Position numbers and translations under genes: made by a program
Shown: positions 16,285-23,849 of the stretch, piece after piece
Position numbering within the stretch: the first letter of the stretch is position 1
Layout of the letters: each line of letters begins with the position of its first letter
NCBI GenBank assembly: GCA_044507625.1
Contig: JBIQJE010000001.1
Coordinates: 124,001-188,000 of the forward strand
Length of the DNA: 64,000 nucleotides
Direction: 5' to 3'
From: Hyphomicrobium_A sp044507625
GTDB taxonomy: Bacteria > Pseudomonadota > Alphaproteobacteria > Rhizobiales > Hyphomicrobiaceae
Notes under the pieces: model-generated
What the model was told of the DNA's origin: nothing
Databases searched by the model: none
What the model saw: the letters and a program-made list of their open reading frames with translations, nothing else

Positions 16285-16824
16285 TCAGGCGCTGGCCTCG
16301 AGAGCCATCGGCTGACCATTGAGCGTAACGGTGCCCGTGACTTCGACCGGCTCCTGCAGCGTGTTCAAGACAGGGCAGTTCTTCTCCACGATCTGCGCCA
16401 GCTTGGTCAGTTCCGCGCGGCTGGCAGAGCTGATCACCGCCGTTTCGAAGACGATCTTGCTATAACCGGCGCGAACACCTTCCTGCATGCCGAACAGTCC
16501 GCGCAGATCGAGGTAGCCGCGCACATTGCATTTGACGCTCTCGAGCGCAATGCCCATCACGGATGCATAGGCCCGGTAGACGATCTCCTGGCAGGTGCCC
16601 AGCGCAACGAGAATGATCTCGACCGGATTGGGTCCACGGTTAGTGCCGCCGAGATCGGCCGGCTCATCGATGCTCATCGCAGGGAACTCGCGCACAATGC
16701 CGAGGCAGTGCATGCCTTCCTCGAGGTGCGTGGAAGCCCGGAACACGACCTTAGCGCCCGCGGGATTCTTCTCGATGTTGGCGATCGCCGCGAGAAGCGT
16801 GTTCTTGATGTGCTCTTGTGACAT
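16285..16824 (-). CDS. OsmC/Ohr family thiol peroxidase-like protein
   Basis: A 179-residue OsmC-fold protein. Both cysteines expected for the peroxidatic site are present: C78 in LGTCQEIVY and C150 in EKNCPVLNT. OsmC and Ohr proteins reduce hydroperoxides, and in characterised cases are regenerated by lipoylated proteins and dihydrolipoyl dehydrogenase, which is exactly what the next two genes encode. The ATG at 16824 (MSQEH) was chosen over the ATG at 16830 because the GGAGG is then at normal distance. First gene of a three-gene operon. A role with persulfides instead of peroxides is possible, as the operon borders sulfur genes. Confidence 0.88.
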   Translation of the reverse strand: MSQEHIKNTLLAAIANIEKNPAGAKVVFRASTHLEEGMHCLGIVREFPAMSIDEPADLGGTNRGPNPVEIILVALGTCQEIVYRAYASVMGIALESVKCNVRGYLDLRGLFGMQEGVRAGYSKIVFETAVISSASRAELTKLAQIVEKNCPVLNTLQEPVEVTGTVTLNGQPMALEASA

Positions 16825-16916
16825 TTCCATTCCCTCCACATTGTCATAGTTTGTTATGGAAGGAACGCTACACGCCCAACGCCGCATTCTTCAATTCGGG
16901 GCATTGCTCCCCCGGC

Positions 16917-16931
16917 TAGGGTCTTTCCCTA
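16917..16931. promoter_or_regulatory. TAGGG-N5-CCCTA inverted repeat upstream of the osmC operon
   Basis: A perfect 5-base inverted repeat with a five-base spacer (TCTTT), about 95 bases upstream of the osmC-like start and in the 150-base gap after the response-regulator gene. It is a reasonable binding site for a dimeric LuxR/FixJ-type regulator such as the one encoded next to it. No binding data can be inferred from one site. Confidence 0.35.
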
Positions 16932-16974
16932 ACCTCGCGTTGCGAAGAGCGCCGTCGCACCTGCGCGCCGTCGC

Positions 16975-17592
16975 CTAGCTGGGCTTGGGAACCACGAGAA
17001 CGCTGAGCTTCTGGACGAGATCGACGACCGAGCGCGCTCCCATCTTCGCCATGATGCTCGCACGATGCGCCTCGACCGTCTTGCAACTGAGTGAAAGCTC
17101 GCCAGCGACCAGTTTATTGGACATGCCAGCGTATATCAGCCACGCAACTTCCCGTTCGCGGCACGTGAGCTTGTTGAAGTTGGTGTCGACCTCGGATCGC
17201 GCGACCTCAACCTTGTATAGGCGGCGGGCGCGGGAAAGCGCCTCTTCCGTCCTTTCGAGCAGCACCTGGTCGTTGTAGGGCTTTTGCAGAAAGTCGACGG
17301 CGCCGAGCCGCATCGCCGCAACGGCCATCGGAATGTCGCCATGGCCCGTCACGAGAATGCTGGCCAGCGGCGGCCGACGCTTCTGGAGCTCCTGCTGAAG
17401 CTGCATACCGCTCATGCCAGGCATGCGCACATCGAGAATGATGCAGCCGAGACGGTCGTCATACTCGTCGAGAAAGTCGTTCGCCGACGAAAAGCTGCTG
17501 ACGCGATAGCCGACGGACGTGAGCAGATATTGCAGCGACTCCCGCGCGGCCTGATCGTCATCGACCACAAAAACCCATTCTCTAGTGGACAT
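16975..17592 (-). CDS. FixJ/NarL-type response regulator
   Basis: A 205-residue regulator with an N-terminal receiver (acidic DDD at 11-13, phosphoacceptor D54 in IILDVRMPG, K104 in LQKPY) and a C-terminal LuxR-type helix-turn-helix (LTCREREVAWLIYAGMSNK, then KTVEAHRASIM). This architecture and the order kinase-regulator match FixLJ/TodST-like pairs. The ATG at 17592 was chosen because it opens directly onto the receiver; the reading frame extends upstream inside the kinase gene. It overlaps the kinase stop by about 11 bases. It is upstream of, and on the same strand as, the osmC operon, a likely target. Confidence 0.92.
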   Translation of the reverse strand: MSTREWVFVVDDDQAARESLQYLLTSVGYRVSSFSSANDFLDEYDDRLGCIILDVRMPGMSGMQLQQELQKRRPPLASILVTGHGDIPMAVAAMRLGAVDFLQKPYNDQVLLERTEEALSRARRLYKVEVARSEVDTNFNKLTCREREVAWLIYAGMSNKLVAGELSLSCKTVEAHRASIMAKMGARSVVDLVQKLSVLVVPKPS

Positions 17593-18904
17593 CGCGCCGC
17601 TCCGTTTCCACCGGCAGCTCGATGACAAACGTATGTCCCGGCTCTGGCGCATTCGTTTTGGCCAGCAACCTGCCACCGTGTGCATCGACGATCGATTTCG
17701 ATATCGGCAATCCCATCCCCATGCCGGCGGGCTTGGTCGTGAAGAATGCCTCGAACATCTTGTCGGCATCGATCGACGAGGCGACAGGACCTTGATCCTT
17801 GACCAGGAGCCGTATGGTTCCAGGCTCCGGACGCTCCGAGCTGATCGTCACGCTTCGCTCTCCCTCACCGTGCGACTCGTCCATGGCCTCGATCGCGTTG
17901 CGCACGATATTCAGAATGACCTGCTCGATCTGGATCGCCTCTCCCTTGACCTCCGGAAGCGGCGCCAACTTGCGCGTACAGATCTTGACCTTCCGCGCCT
18001 GCGCCTCCGGACCGATGATCCGTAGCGCGTCCAACACCAGCGCCCGGAAATCGATCGGCTGAAGGATGGGATCGTCCTTCGCCAGGAAGCGCCGGATGCT
18101 GGAGATGATTTCCCCCGCGCGTTTTGCCTGTTCGGATACGCGCTCCATGGCAACCTTCAGCTCGGAAGCGGGCGCCCCTGCTTCGAGGCGAAAGAGCGAG
18201 CCGCGCGAATAGTTCGCGATGGCAGCCAGCGGCTGATTGAGCTGGTGAGCGAGCGCCGTCGCCATCTGCCCCATCGAATTCAAGCGCGAGGCGATGGAGA
18301 GCTCGTGATAATGCAGCCGCATCTCGCTTTCATAGCGCTTGAGATCGCTGATATCTCTGGTGATCCCCAGCAGCTCCGTGACGACGCCGTCTTGATTCCT
18401 CAAAGGGGCCGCGTGCGTTTCGAGGCACCGCTCCCGCCCCTTGAACGATATGATCTTGAATTCCAGCTTGACGCGCTCGCCCTGGAACACCCGCCGCGTC
18501 ATATCCTCGTAGGCGTCGCGGAACTCCGGGCAGATGACCCGGTAGACCGACGTACCCACCATATCTTCCGGCCGGTCTGCGTCCACGAGCTGCAACCCGG
18601 CGGGATTCATATCGAGAATGATACCATCGGCCGATTGCAGCTTTACGCACTCGGGCTCCGTGGCACTGATCTGCCGCAACCGTTGCTCGCTCTCGGCGAG
18701 ACGCGCCTCGACCTGGAAACGGTTGGCCGCTTCACTTCTCAATTCGGCGCGGAGTTTGCGCAACGACGAACTGGCGTAGCCACACCAAATGAGCGCCGCC
18801 GCGAGGGCCGCGATCAGGAAAAGCAGGAGCTGACCTTCACCGGGATTTGCCATCCCTTTGTTTATCCACGAATGGGCGGCCTTGTCAGCGCGCGATGGCA
18901 GCAT
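17582..18904 (-). CDS. PAS-domain sensor histidine kinase (FixL-like)
   Basis: A 440-residue kinase with one N-terminal transmembrane helix (LLLFLIAALAAALIWCGY, about 26-43), a PAS domain at roughly 75-190, a HisKA domain with phosphorylated H220 (ALAHQLNQPLAAI) and an HATPase domain ending with GMGMGLPISKSIV. The PAS segment lacks anything that would prove haem binding, so the signal is unknown. It is coupled to the FixJ-type regulator. An ATG 51 bases downstream (MANPGEG) is an alternative start that keeps the membrane helix. Confidence 0.9.
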   Translation of the reverse strand: MLPSRADKAAHSWINKGMANPGEGQLLLFLIAALAAALIWCGYASSSLRKLRAELRSEAANRFQVEARLAESEQRLRQISATEPECVKLQSADGIILDMNPAGLQLVDADRPEDMVGTSVYRVICPEFRDAYEDMTRRVFQGERVKLEFKIISFKGRERCLETHAAPLRNQDGVVTELLGITRDISDLKRYESEMRLHYHELSIASRLNSMGQMATALAHQLNQPLAAIANYSRGSLFRLEAGAPASELKVAMERVSEQAKRAGEIISSIRRFLAKDDPILQPIDFRALVLDALRIIGPEAQARKVKICTRKLAPLPEVKGEAIQIEQVILNIVRNAIEAMDESHGEGERSVTISSERPEPGTIRLLVKDQGPVASSIDADKMFEAFFTTKPAGMGMGLPISKSIVDAHGGRLLAKTNAPEPGHTFVIELPVETERRDVH

Positions 18905-19085
18905 CCTAAACCAGGATCACGCGCACACTATTTGAAATCCCCTATCGGCATCCATTCAGCCAATCTATTGGCGGGAGCTATCACCCTCCGCGTGCACGCA
19001 TAGAGGCTGTCCACCACCGATAGAGAGAAAGCTGGAGCCGGTATTGGCTGCCCCGGCGCACCTTCCGACCGGATGGGCACCCGGC

Positions 19086-19125
19086 AAAAAAGGGCGAGAG
19101 GGCGGAGATCGTCCGCCCCCTCGCC
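19086..19125 (-). terminator. Rho-independent terminator of the porin gene
   Basis: Read on the minus strand, a 14-base GC-rich stem (GGCGAGGGGGCGGA pairing with TCCGCCCTCTCGCC, one mismatch) with a short loop is followed directly by six T residues. It starts six bases after the porin stop codon. Confidence 0.88.
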
Positions 19126-19130
19126 GGGGG

Positions 19131-20504
19131 TCAGAAGCCGATCAATGCACCGGCGGTAAAGACCTTGAGGTCGTCGAGATTGTCGAAGCCGGCGGCAACG
19201 ACACCCGGTCCCTTAAAGCTCGGGTCGTAGTTCTTATAGTTGACCCACAGAGACATGGCCGCAGCGTCGATCTCCTGCACGACGCCAACACCCCACTGCG
19301 CAAGCTCGCTGCCCGTGAAATTGAAGTCCACGAGCTGCGGGTGGAACATGTCGTTGCGCTTGCCGTACTCGCCGTAGAGCACCGTGTGACCCAGCGGCGT
19401 CCACTTCTCGCGCAGACCGGCTTTCAGGTACCAGTTGTCGCCGCTCGGCTGATTGGCGGTCTGATTCGCCGTCACGTAGACGTTGTCGTTGTATTCCTTG
19501 CCATACGCGCCGTAGAGGAACACGCCCGTTGCAACGTGCTCGATGTAGGCGCCGAGCTGGAGGTAGCCCGCATCGACCTTGACCGTAACCGGGAGACCGG
19601 TGACGATATTGAAGCCCTGGAACATCTGTTCGTCGGTGTTGCGCGAATATGCAATTGCCGTCGAAAGCTTGAAGCCGTGAACCTCCGTGGCGTAGCGCGC
19701 CGCGACGTCCCAGAAGTCGTCGCCGCCCCAGGATGCCGAGACGGAGAAGCCTCCGAACGTCGGGCTATCGTAGCGCACGCCGTCGATCGGGATGCCATCG
19801 CAGTCGCCGGCCACCGGCAGCGCAGTCGAGCTGCACCACATCGCCGCTCCGATGGGGAAACCGGTGCCGTTCGGCAGATAGAGCTGATTGCCGTTGCGCG
19901 AAAGGTTGATCGCGAGACCGTCCAGCGGCACCCAGTTTGCCGGCACCAGCGAACCCGAGCCATCGACGAGCACCGCCGCGTGCTGCGAGGCCTGCGGGAT
20001 GAGACCGACACTCACCTGACCGAGGCGGCTGCTTTTCATGAACCAGTAGGAGTAGAGCAACTCCGGCTGGTTATACTGCAGCGATCCATCCGGAACGATG
20101 CCCAGCGCCGATGGACCCTGCGCGCCGAACCGCGAGTTGCCTGCGGTGATCGGATCGGATGTCGCCATCTCGACTTGCAGGACATAGCCCGCCGAGACGT
20201 CGTTCGTTACCTGCGCAGAACCCGTAAACTTGACATGCGTGCCGAGCGTCGAGCCGATGCCCGTGACGTAAACGTTGCTCGCGGCACCGTTGTCGTAGCT
20301 CATGATCTGATTGGCGACCCAGCCGCTGATCGTCAGCGAAACCTTGCGGTTTCCCTTCCGTGCGGTCGTCGCTTCCAGCTCTGCGATTCTCTCTTCAAGA
20401 TCCGCACAGCAATCACCACCAAGGTCAGCAGCGTTGGCGTACCCAGCCAACAGACCGCTGGCTACGCCCCCCAAAACCAAAGCGGAAAAATGGCACAACC
20501 TCAT
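19131..20504 (-). CDS. Outer-membrane porin
   Basis: A 457-residue beta-barrel protein with a cleavable signal (LVLGGVASGLLAGYANAA), a short coiled coil (DLEERIAELEATTAR) of the kind that tethers alphaproteobacterial porins, and alternating beta-strand sequence ending in phenylalanine (AGALIGF), the usual outer-membrane assembly signal. Cysteine pairs near the N terminus (GGDCCADLEE) and in loop regions (MWCSS, GDCDG) are noticeable. It stands alone with its own terminator and a long AT-rich upstream region. Substrate is unknown; location near sulfur genes might suggest uptake of anions or organosulfur compounds, but this is only context. Confidence 0.88.
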   Translation of the reverse strand: MRLCHFSALVLGGVASGLLAGYANAADLGGDCCADLEERIAELEATTARKGNRKVSLTISGWVANQIMSYDNGAASNVYVTGIGSTLGTHVKFTGSAQVTNDVSAGYVLQVEMATSDPITAGNSRFGAQGPSALGIVPDGSLQYNQPELLYSYWFMKSSRLGQVSVGLIPQASQHAAVLVDGSGSLVPANWVPLDGLAINLSRNGNQLYLPNGTGFPIGAAMWCSSTALPVAGDCDGIPIDGVRYDSPTFGGFSVSASWGGDDFWDVAARYATEVHGFKLSTAIAYSRNTDEQMFQGFNIVTGLPVTVKVDAGYLQLGAYIEHVATGVFLYGAYGKEYNDNVYVTANQTANQPSGDNWYLKAGLREKWTPLGHTVLYGEYGKRNDMFHPQLVDFNFTGSELAQWGVGVVQEIDAAAMSLWVNYKNYDPSFKGPGVVAAGFDNLDDLKVFTAGALIGF

Positions 20505-21455
20505 TTTTTCGTTTCTCCATATTTTTGACGCTTAACCGCTTCACGGCGGTTTCCCCCTGCGGACTCGGCACGCGCCTTTTCGTAATCCACTCTCGTTTTA
20601 CCTCTTACGGTCCAGCCACGGTTGCCCACCAGCATCGCAATAACGACCAACTCTGCGGCACGCCCGATATTGGAACACAGCACTTTGCAGCGGCAATCGA
20701 ATAGTTGCTGAAAACTGGAAAAGGTGCTTACTATCGTGATGTAATCGCTACATAAATAGACGCTGTCTATCCCATTTATTCAGGGTGTGAATGGCAGAAG
20801 GGGCAGGATCACACGCCCCTAAGCCCAGCGCCAACAAGACAAAAAACAGGGAAGACACCACGCGCACGGGATGAATAGCCGGGAAACTAGAGCAACATTT
20901 TATAATTGCCGCGTCATTCCGGCGGTCAACAAAAACAAACATTAACAACGTATCGGCCCTGATGGATAAATACGCGCAACCGGAATCCCATCCAGCAATT
21001 ATCGACTACCGGTAATTTTGTTTTTTTGAATAACCCAACCCAAAAAGAAATACCGGCTGCTCCGCTTGACGGAAGCGCGAGGGCCCGAAGACCGATTGGG
21101 AGCAGCCGGTGAGTTACGCGCAGCAAGGCGCGACGGGATCTTTTTCCTCTAGAGGCCATCTGCCCTTGAAGGCATTCGGCTTGCGCTGGTGAGCCGGCAC
21201 GACAACGCGTCGGTGCGAGCCCGCAGCGCTGCATTCCCTCCGTGTATCTTCCGCCGTGCCGCGCACTGCCGCCAGCGAACCTTGAAGGCGACGCTAGAGA
21301 CAGCATGAAGAGAACGGAAATTCTCTTTCCGAATACTCCCCATTTAGCGTTTCTATTAATCACGCACCCATTGGCATGGTAGCCTACAGCATGGTGCTCA
21401 TTTGGCATTTCATGCCTTCAGCACCTACTCAACATCGGCGGCAGGGCGGGCAGAG
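20505..21455. other. Long AT-rich intergenic region between porin and LysR genes
   Basis: About 950 bases, markedly more AT-rich than the flanks, between divergent genes. It presumably holds the promoters of the porin and the LysR regulator. Apart from one weak lipoprotein-like reading frame listed separately, no convincing gene is seen; a 160-codon minus-strand frame near 20926-21408 has no domain character. Confidence 0.5.
20748..20948 (-). CDS. Possible small lipoprotein
   Basis: A frame of at most 66 codons containing a typical lipoprotein signal: a basic stretch, SSLFFVLLALGLGAC and then DPAPS, that is a lipobox LGAC with the acylated cysteine. Only about 20 residues follow the cysteine. 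No strong ribosome-binding site is visible and several GTG codons could be the start. Entericidin-like tiny lipoproteins have this shape, but no family is recognised. Confidence 0.28.
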   Translation of the reverse strand: MLMFVFVDRRNDAAIIKCCSSFPAIHPVRVVSSLFFVLLALGLGACDPAPSAIHTLNKWDRQRLFM

Positions 21456-22388
21456 ATGAACCTTCAACAGCTGAGGTATGTGCGCGCGCTGAGTGAGGAA
21501 GGTTCCTTCGTCGCGGCCGCAAGCCGCTGCGCCGTAACGCAACCAACCCTCTCCAACGGCATCGCCCAGCTCGAAGCCGAGATCGGACGCCGGATCTTCC
21601 ACCGGACGACACGCAGTGTGTGCCTGACGCATTTCGGGCTGCAGCTGCTCCCGGGGATACTCGAAACGCTGGACGCCTTCGACCGCCTCAAGGACACGGC
21701 GCGCCGCCTCGATAAATCCAGCGCGAGTATCCATGTCGGGCTATCGCCGCTCGTCGGCATCAAGCTGGCCGAGACACTGCTCGAGGAATTTCGCTCGGCG
21801 CACAAAGACGTCGACGTGATCTATCGCGAGGGCAACCTGGAGGTCCTGTGCGACGATCTCAAGCGTGAGCAGTTGGACCTTGTGATCGCGCCCTTCGACA
21901 GGCGTTCGATTCCGCCCGGCGATCACATGCTGCAATCCATCTGTCGAGAGCCGCTGCTCTTCCTGCCGCGCGGCGACGACACGATGTCCTGGACGAGCAT
22001 CACGCAGGTCGAGTTGAAAGAGATCGCTGCGGAGCACTTCGTCCTCGTTCCGAATGCATGCGGATTGGCGCAGGTGACGAAGGCTCTGTTCGATGAGCAG
22101 GGCCTGCACCTGCAGCGCTATCCCGGTGAGGCCAGCAGCTATGCCGCGATTCAGGAATGGACCCAGCTTGGCTTGGGCGCGGGAATCCTGCCCTCCTCGA
22201 AGCTGAGCGACGAATCACGCAAGCGGGCGATTGCGATCACGAGGGACGGCGAGGCGCTCACCATCACCTACTTCGCGTTGGGCAAACCAAATACCGTGCC
22301 GCCTGCGTTGCTGGATCATCTGTGGGCGATCTTCGCGGCCATGGAGAGCGACCGCCCGTGTCCGCAACCCGCAGAGGTTCCAGGCTGA
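21456..22388 (+). CDS. LysR-family transcriptional regulator (OxyR-like arrangement)
   Basis: A 310-residue LysR regulator. The N-terminal helix-turn-helix is clear (MNLQQLRYVRALSEEGSFV, then RCAVTQPTLSNGIAQLE), followed by the two-lobed effector domain. There are two cysteines in the middle of the effector region (SICREPL and PNACGLAQ) at spacing reminiscent of OxyR-like regulators, so redox sensing is possible but unproven. The start at 21456 begins the HTH; an open frame runs 18 codons further upstream. No divergent target gene is close except across the long AT-rich gap to the porin. Confidence 0.9.
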   Translation: MNLQQLRYVRALSEEGSFVAAASRCAVTQPTLSNGIAQLEAEIGRRIFHRTTRSVCLTHFGLQLLPGILETLDAFDRLKDTARRLDKSSASIHVGLSPLVGIKLAETLLEEFRSAHKDVDVIYREGNLEVLCDDLKREQLDLVIAPFDRRSIPPGDHMLQSICREPLLFLPRGDDTMSWTSITQVELKEIAAEHFVLVPNACGLAQVTKALFDEQGLHLQRYPGEASSYAAIQEWTQLGLGAGILPSSKLSDESRKRAIAITRDGEALTITYFALGKPNTVPPALLDHLWAIFAAMESDRPCPQPAEVPG

Positions 22389-22728
22389 CGGTTCACGACC
22401 TGCGCACGCGATGCCGGCACTGGCGCCCGGGCCCTGCTGAGTGTGCCTCGAGCGCTCCAACGCGCCGACAGCGGAGACGAGACGCCGCAGCCGGACACGT
22501 GCGTCCGGCAAGCTTCGGCATCTTGTGCGGCTCAAAGGAAGTCTGTGTGGCTTCAGGAAAGCTCTGGCTTGCGGCGGCCGCTTATGGGCACATCGCCGTT
22601 CAGCCTCCCGCTTTAGGCGCCCAGGCAAGCCGCAGCGCGCACTGGTGGCCAGAGAGCCGTCGATGCTCCGCGTCGCACTGCATCTGAGGCGGGCAGCTAG
22701 CAAGACTAACCTAAGCCATTGAGATGAT
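22389..22728. other. Intergenic region, no gene seen
   Basis: About 340 bases after the LysR gene. Short arginine-rich frames on both strands look like shadows of high-GC DNA. No hairpin with a T-tract or other element was recognised. Confidence 0.5.
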
Positions 22729-22805
22729 TGGTCGGAGCGGGGAGATTCGAACTCCCGACCCCTTGCTCCCGAAGCAAGTGCGCTACCAGGCTGCGCTACG
22801 CTCCG
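22729..22805 (-). tRNA. tRNA-Pro (CGG anticodon)
   Basis: Read on the minus strand the acceptor stem is CGGAGCG paired with CGCTCCG, followed by A and an encoded CCA. The anticodon stem CTTGC/GCAAG encloses the loop TTCGGGA, giving anticodon CGG, and the T-arm contains GTTCGAATC. All four arms fold, total length 77. Confidence 0.95.
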
Positions 22806-23074
22806 CCCGACCGATCAGTCCTTAATGGACGATCGCCGCGCTTCCAGCGGAAGCCGCGGCGAGGGCGGCTTTATAGCGACCATGTGCTGGCGCCGCAAGC
22901 GGCCGCTGCAAAGGAGGCTATGCCCCCGTTCCGCCGCGGCCCACGGGCCCGGTGGCCACAGCGACCGCGGGATTGCCCGCTACCGCGCCACCGACTATAT
23001 GGGTGGCCCGCCACGGCGTGTGCTACGTCGTTTGCATGCGAATTCGGCCGATGTTGCCGCAATGCGCGGGGGGA

Positions 23075-23149
23075 TGGGGCGTAGCCAAGTGGTAAGGCAG
23101 CGGATTTTGATTCCGCCATTCCCAGGTTCGAATCCTGGCGCCCCAGCCA
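23075..23149 (+). tRNA. tRNA-Gln (TTG anticodon)
   Basis: Acceptor stem TGGGGCG paired with CGCCCCA, then encoded GCCA. The anticodon stem GCGGA/TCCGC encloses the loop TTTTGAT with anticodon TTG, and the T-arm has GGTTCGAATCC. Total length 75 with the CCA end. Confidence 0.95.
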
Positions 23150-23796
23150 ACGATTTCCATGGGTTAGCGCTCCGCACTCCCACTGCTGATCCACGCTCAT
23201 TCCCACTAATTAGAACAAAGCAGGACGCCGAGCGGCCAAAACGCAGAAAAGCGTCCTCCGTCCGCTTTCAATCTCGGGCGGGCGCGCTGGCTCGGACCCC
23301 AAGCCCGACGCCACGTCCCAAAAATAGAAATTGATCGCTTACTATCGTGCCGCCAATCGACGGCGTCGGAACCGCCCCTGTGAGGATCGCTGTGCCGCCC
23401 ATGGCGTGTCGTGCACTCTGATCAATGCCCTGCTCTGTGCGCGGGTCATGCACGCGATGCGTCCGATGGCTGCGGCACATCGGTGACCGCCGTCCGCAGC
23501 AAATACACATTGCGCAACACACACAAGGTTAGCTGCACGTCAGGAAACGAAACACGTTCCCAGCCGCGTTGATGCCGCGCACACTTCCCATCGCGAGATC
23601 GCGCTCACGTGATCGACACTGAACGCGTGATCCCATCGCAAAGTCCGCCATTTTACGCCTCATACGCGGTCTCCTCCGCATCGATTGAGTGCGGTTCAGC
23701 GCATCCCGCAACGGCCAAAATCGCGCACTCGCGACGTTCGTTCGCCTCTTAGTAAAACACCGCGCAAACAAGCGTTTCAGCGCAATTTCTCCCACT
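23150..23796. other. Intergenic region, no gene seen
   Basis: About 650 bases between tRNA-Gln and the hemerythrin-like gene. Short frames on both strands show no protein features. A stress-type promoter motif lies at its right end and is listed separately. Confidence 0.5.
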
Positions 23797-23821
23797 GGAA
23801 CTCAACTGACCGTGGCGTGTT
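23797..23821 (+). promoter_or_regulatory. Candidate EcfG promoter (GGAAC-N16-TGTT)
   Basis: GGAAC followed after 16 bases by TGTT, one mismatch from the EcfG consensus GGAAC-N16/17-CGTT. The -10 element ends 28 bases before the start of the hemerythrin-like gene, a normal distance. Confidence 0.5.
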
Positions 23822-23849
23822 AGGCGAGCACAGCCAAGGGAGAGTTCAG

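Noticed and set aside
20726..20738. 13-base sequence GCTTACTATCGTG repeated at 23337
   Set aside because: Repeats of this length are expected by chance in 64 kb and the two contexts share nothing else.
20926..21408. A 160-codon minus-strand frame in the porin-LysR gap
   Set aside because: Composition changes along its length and it has no domain or signal; AT-rich regulatory DNA is a better explanation.
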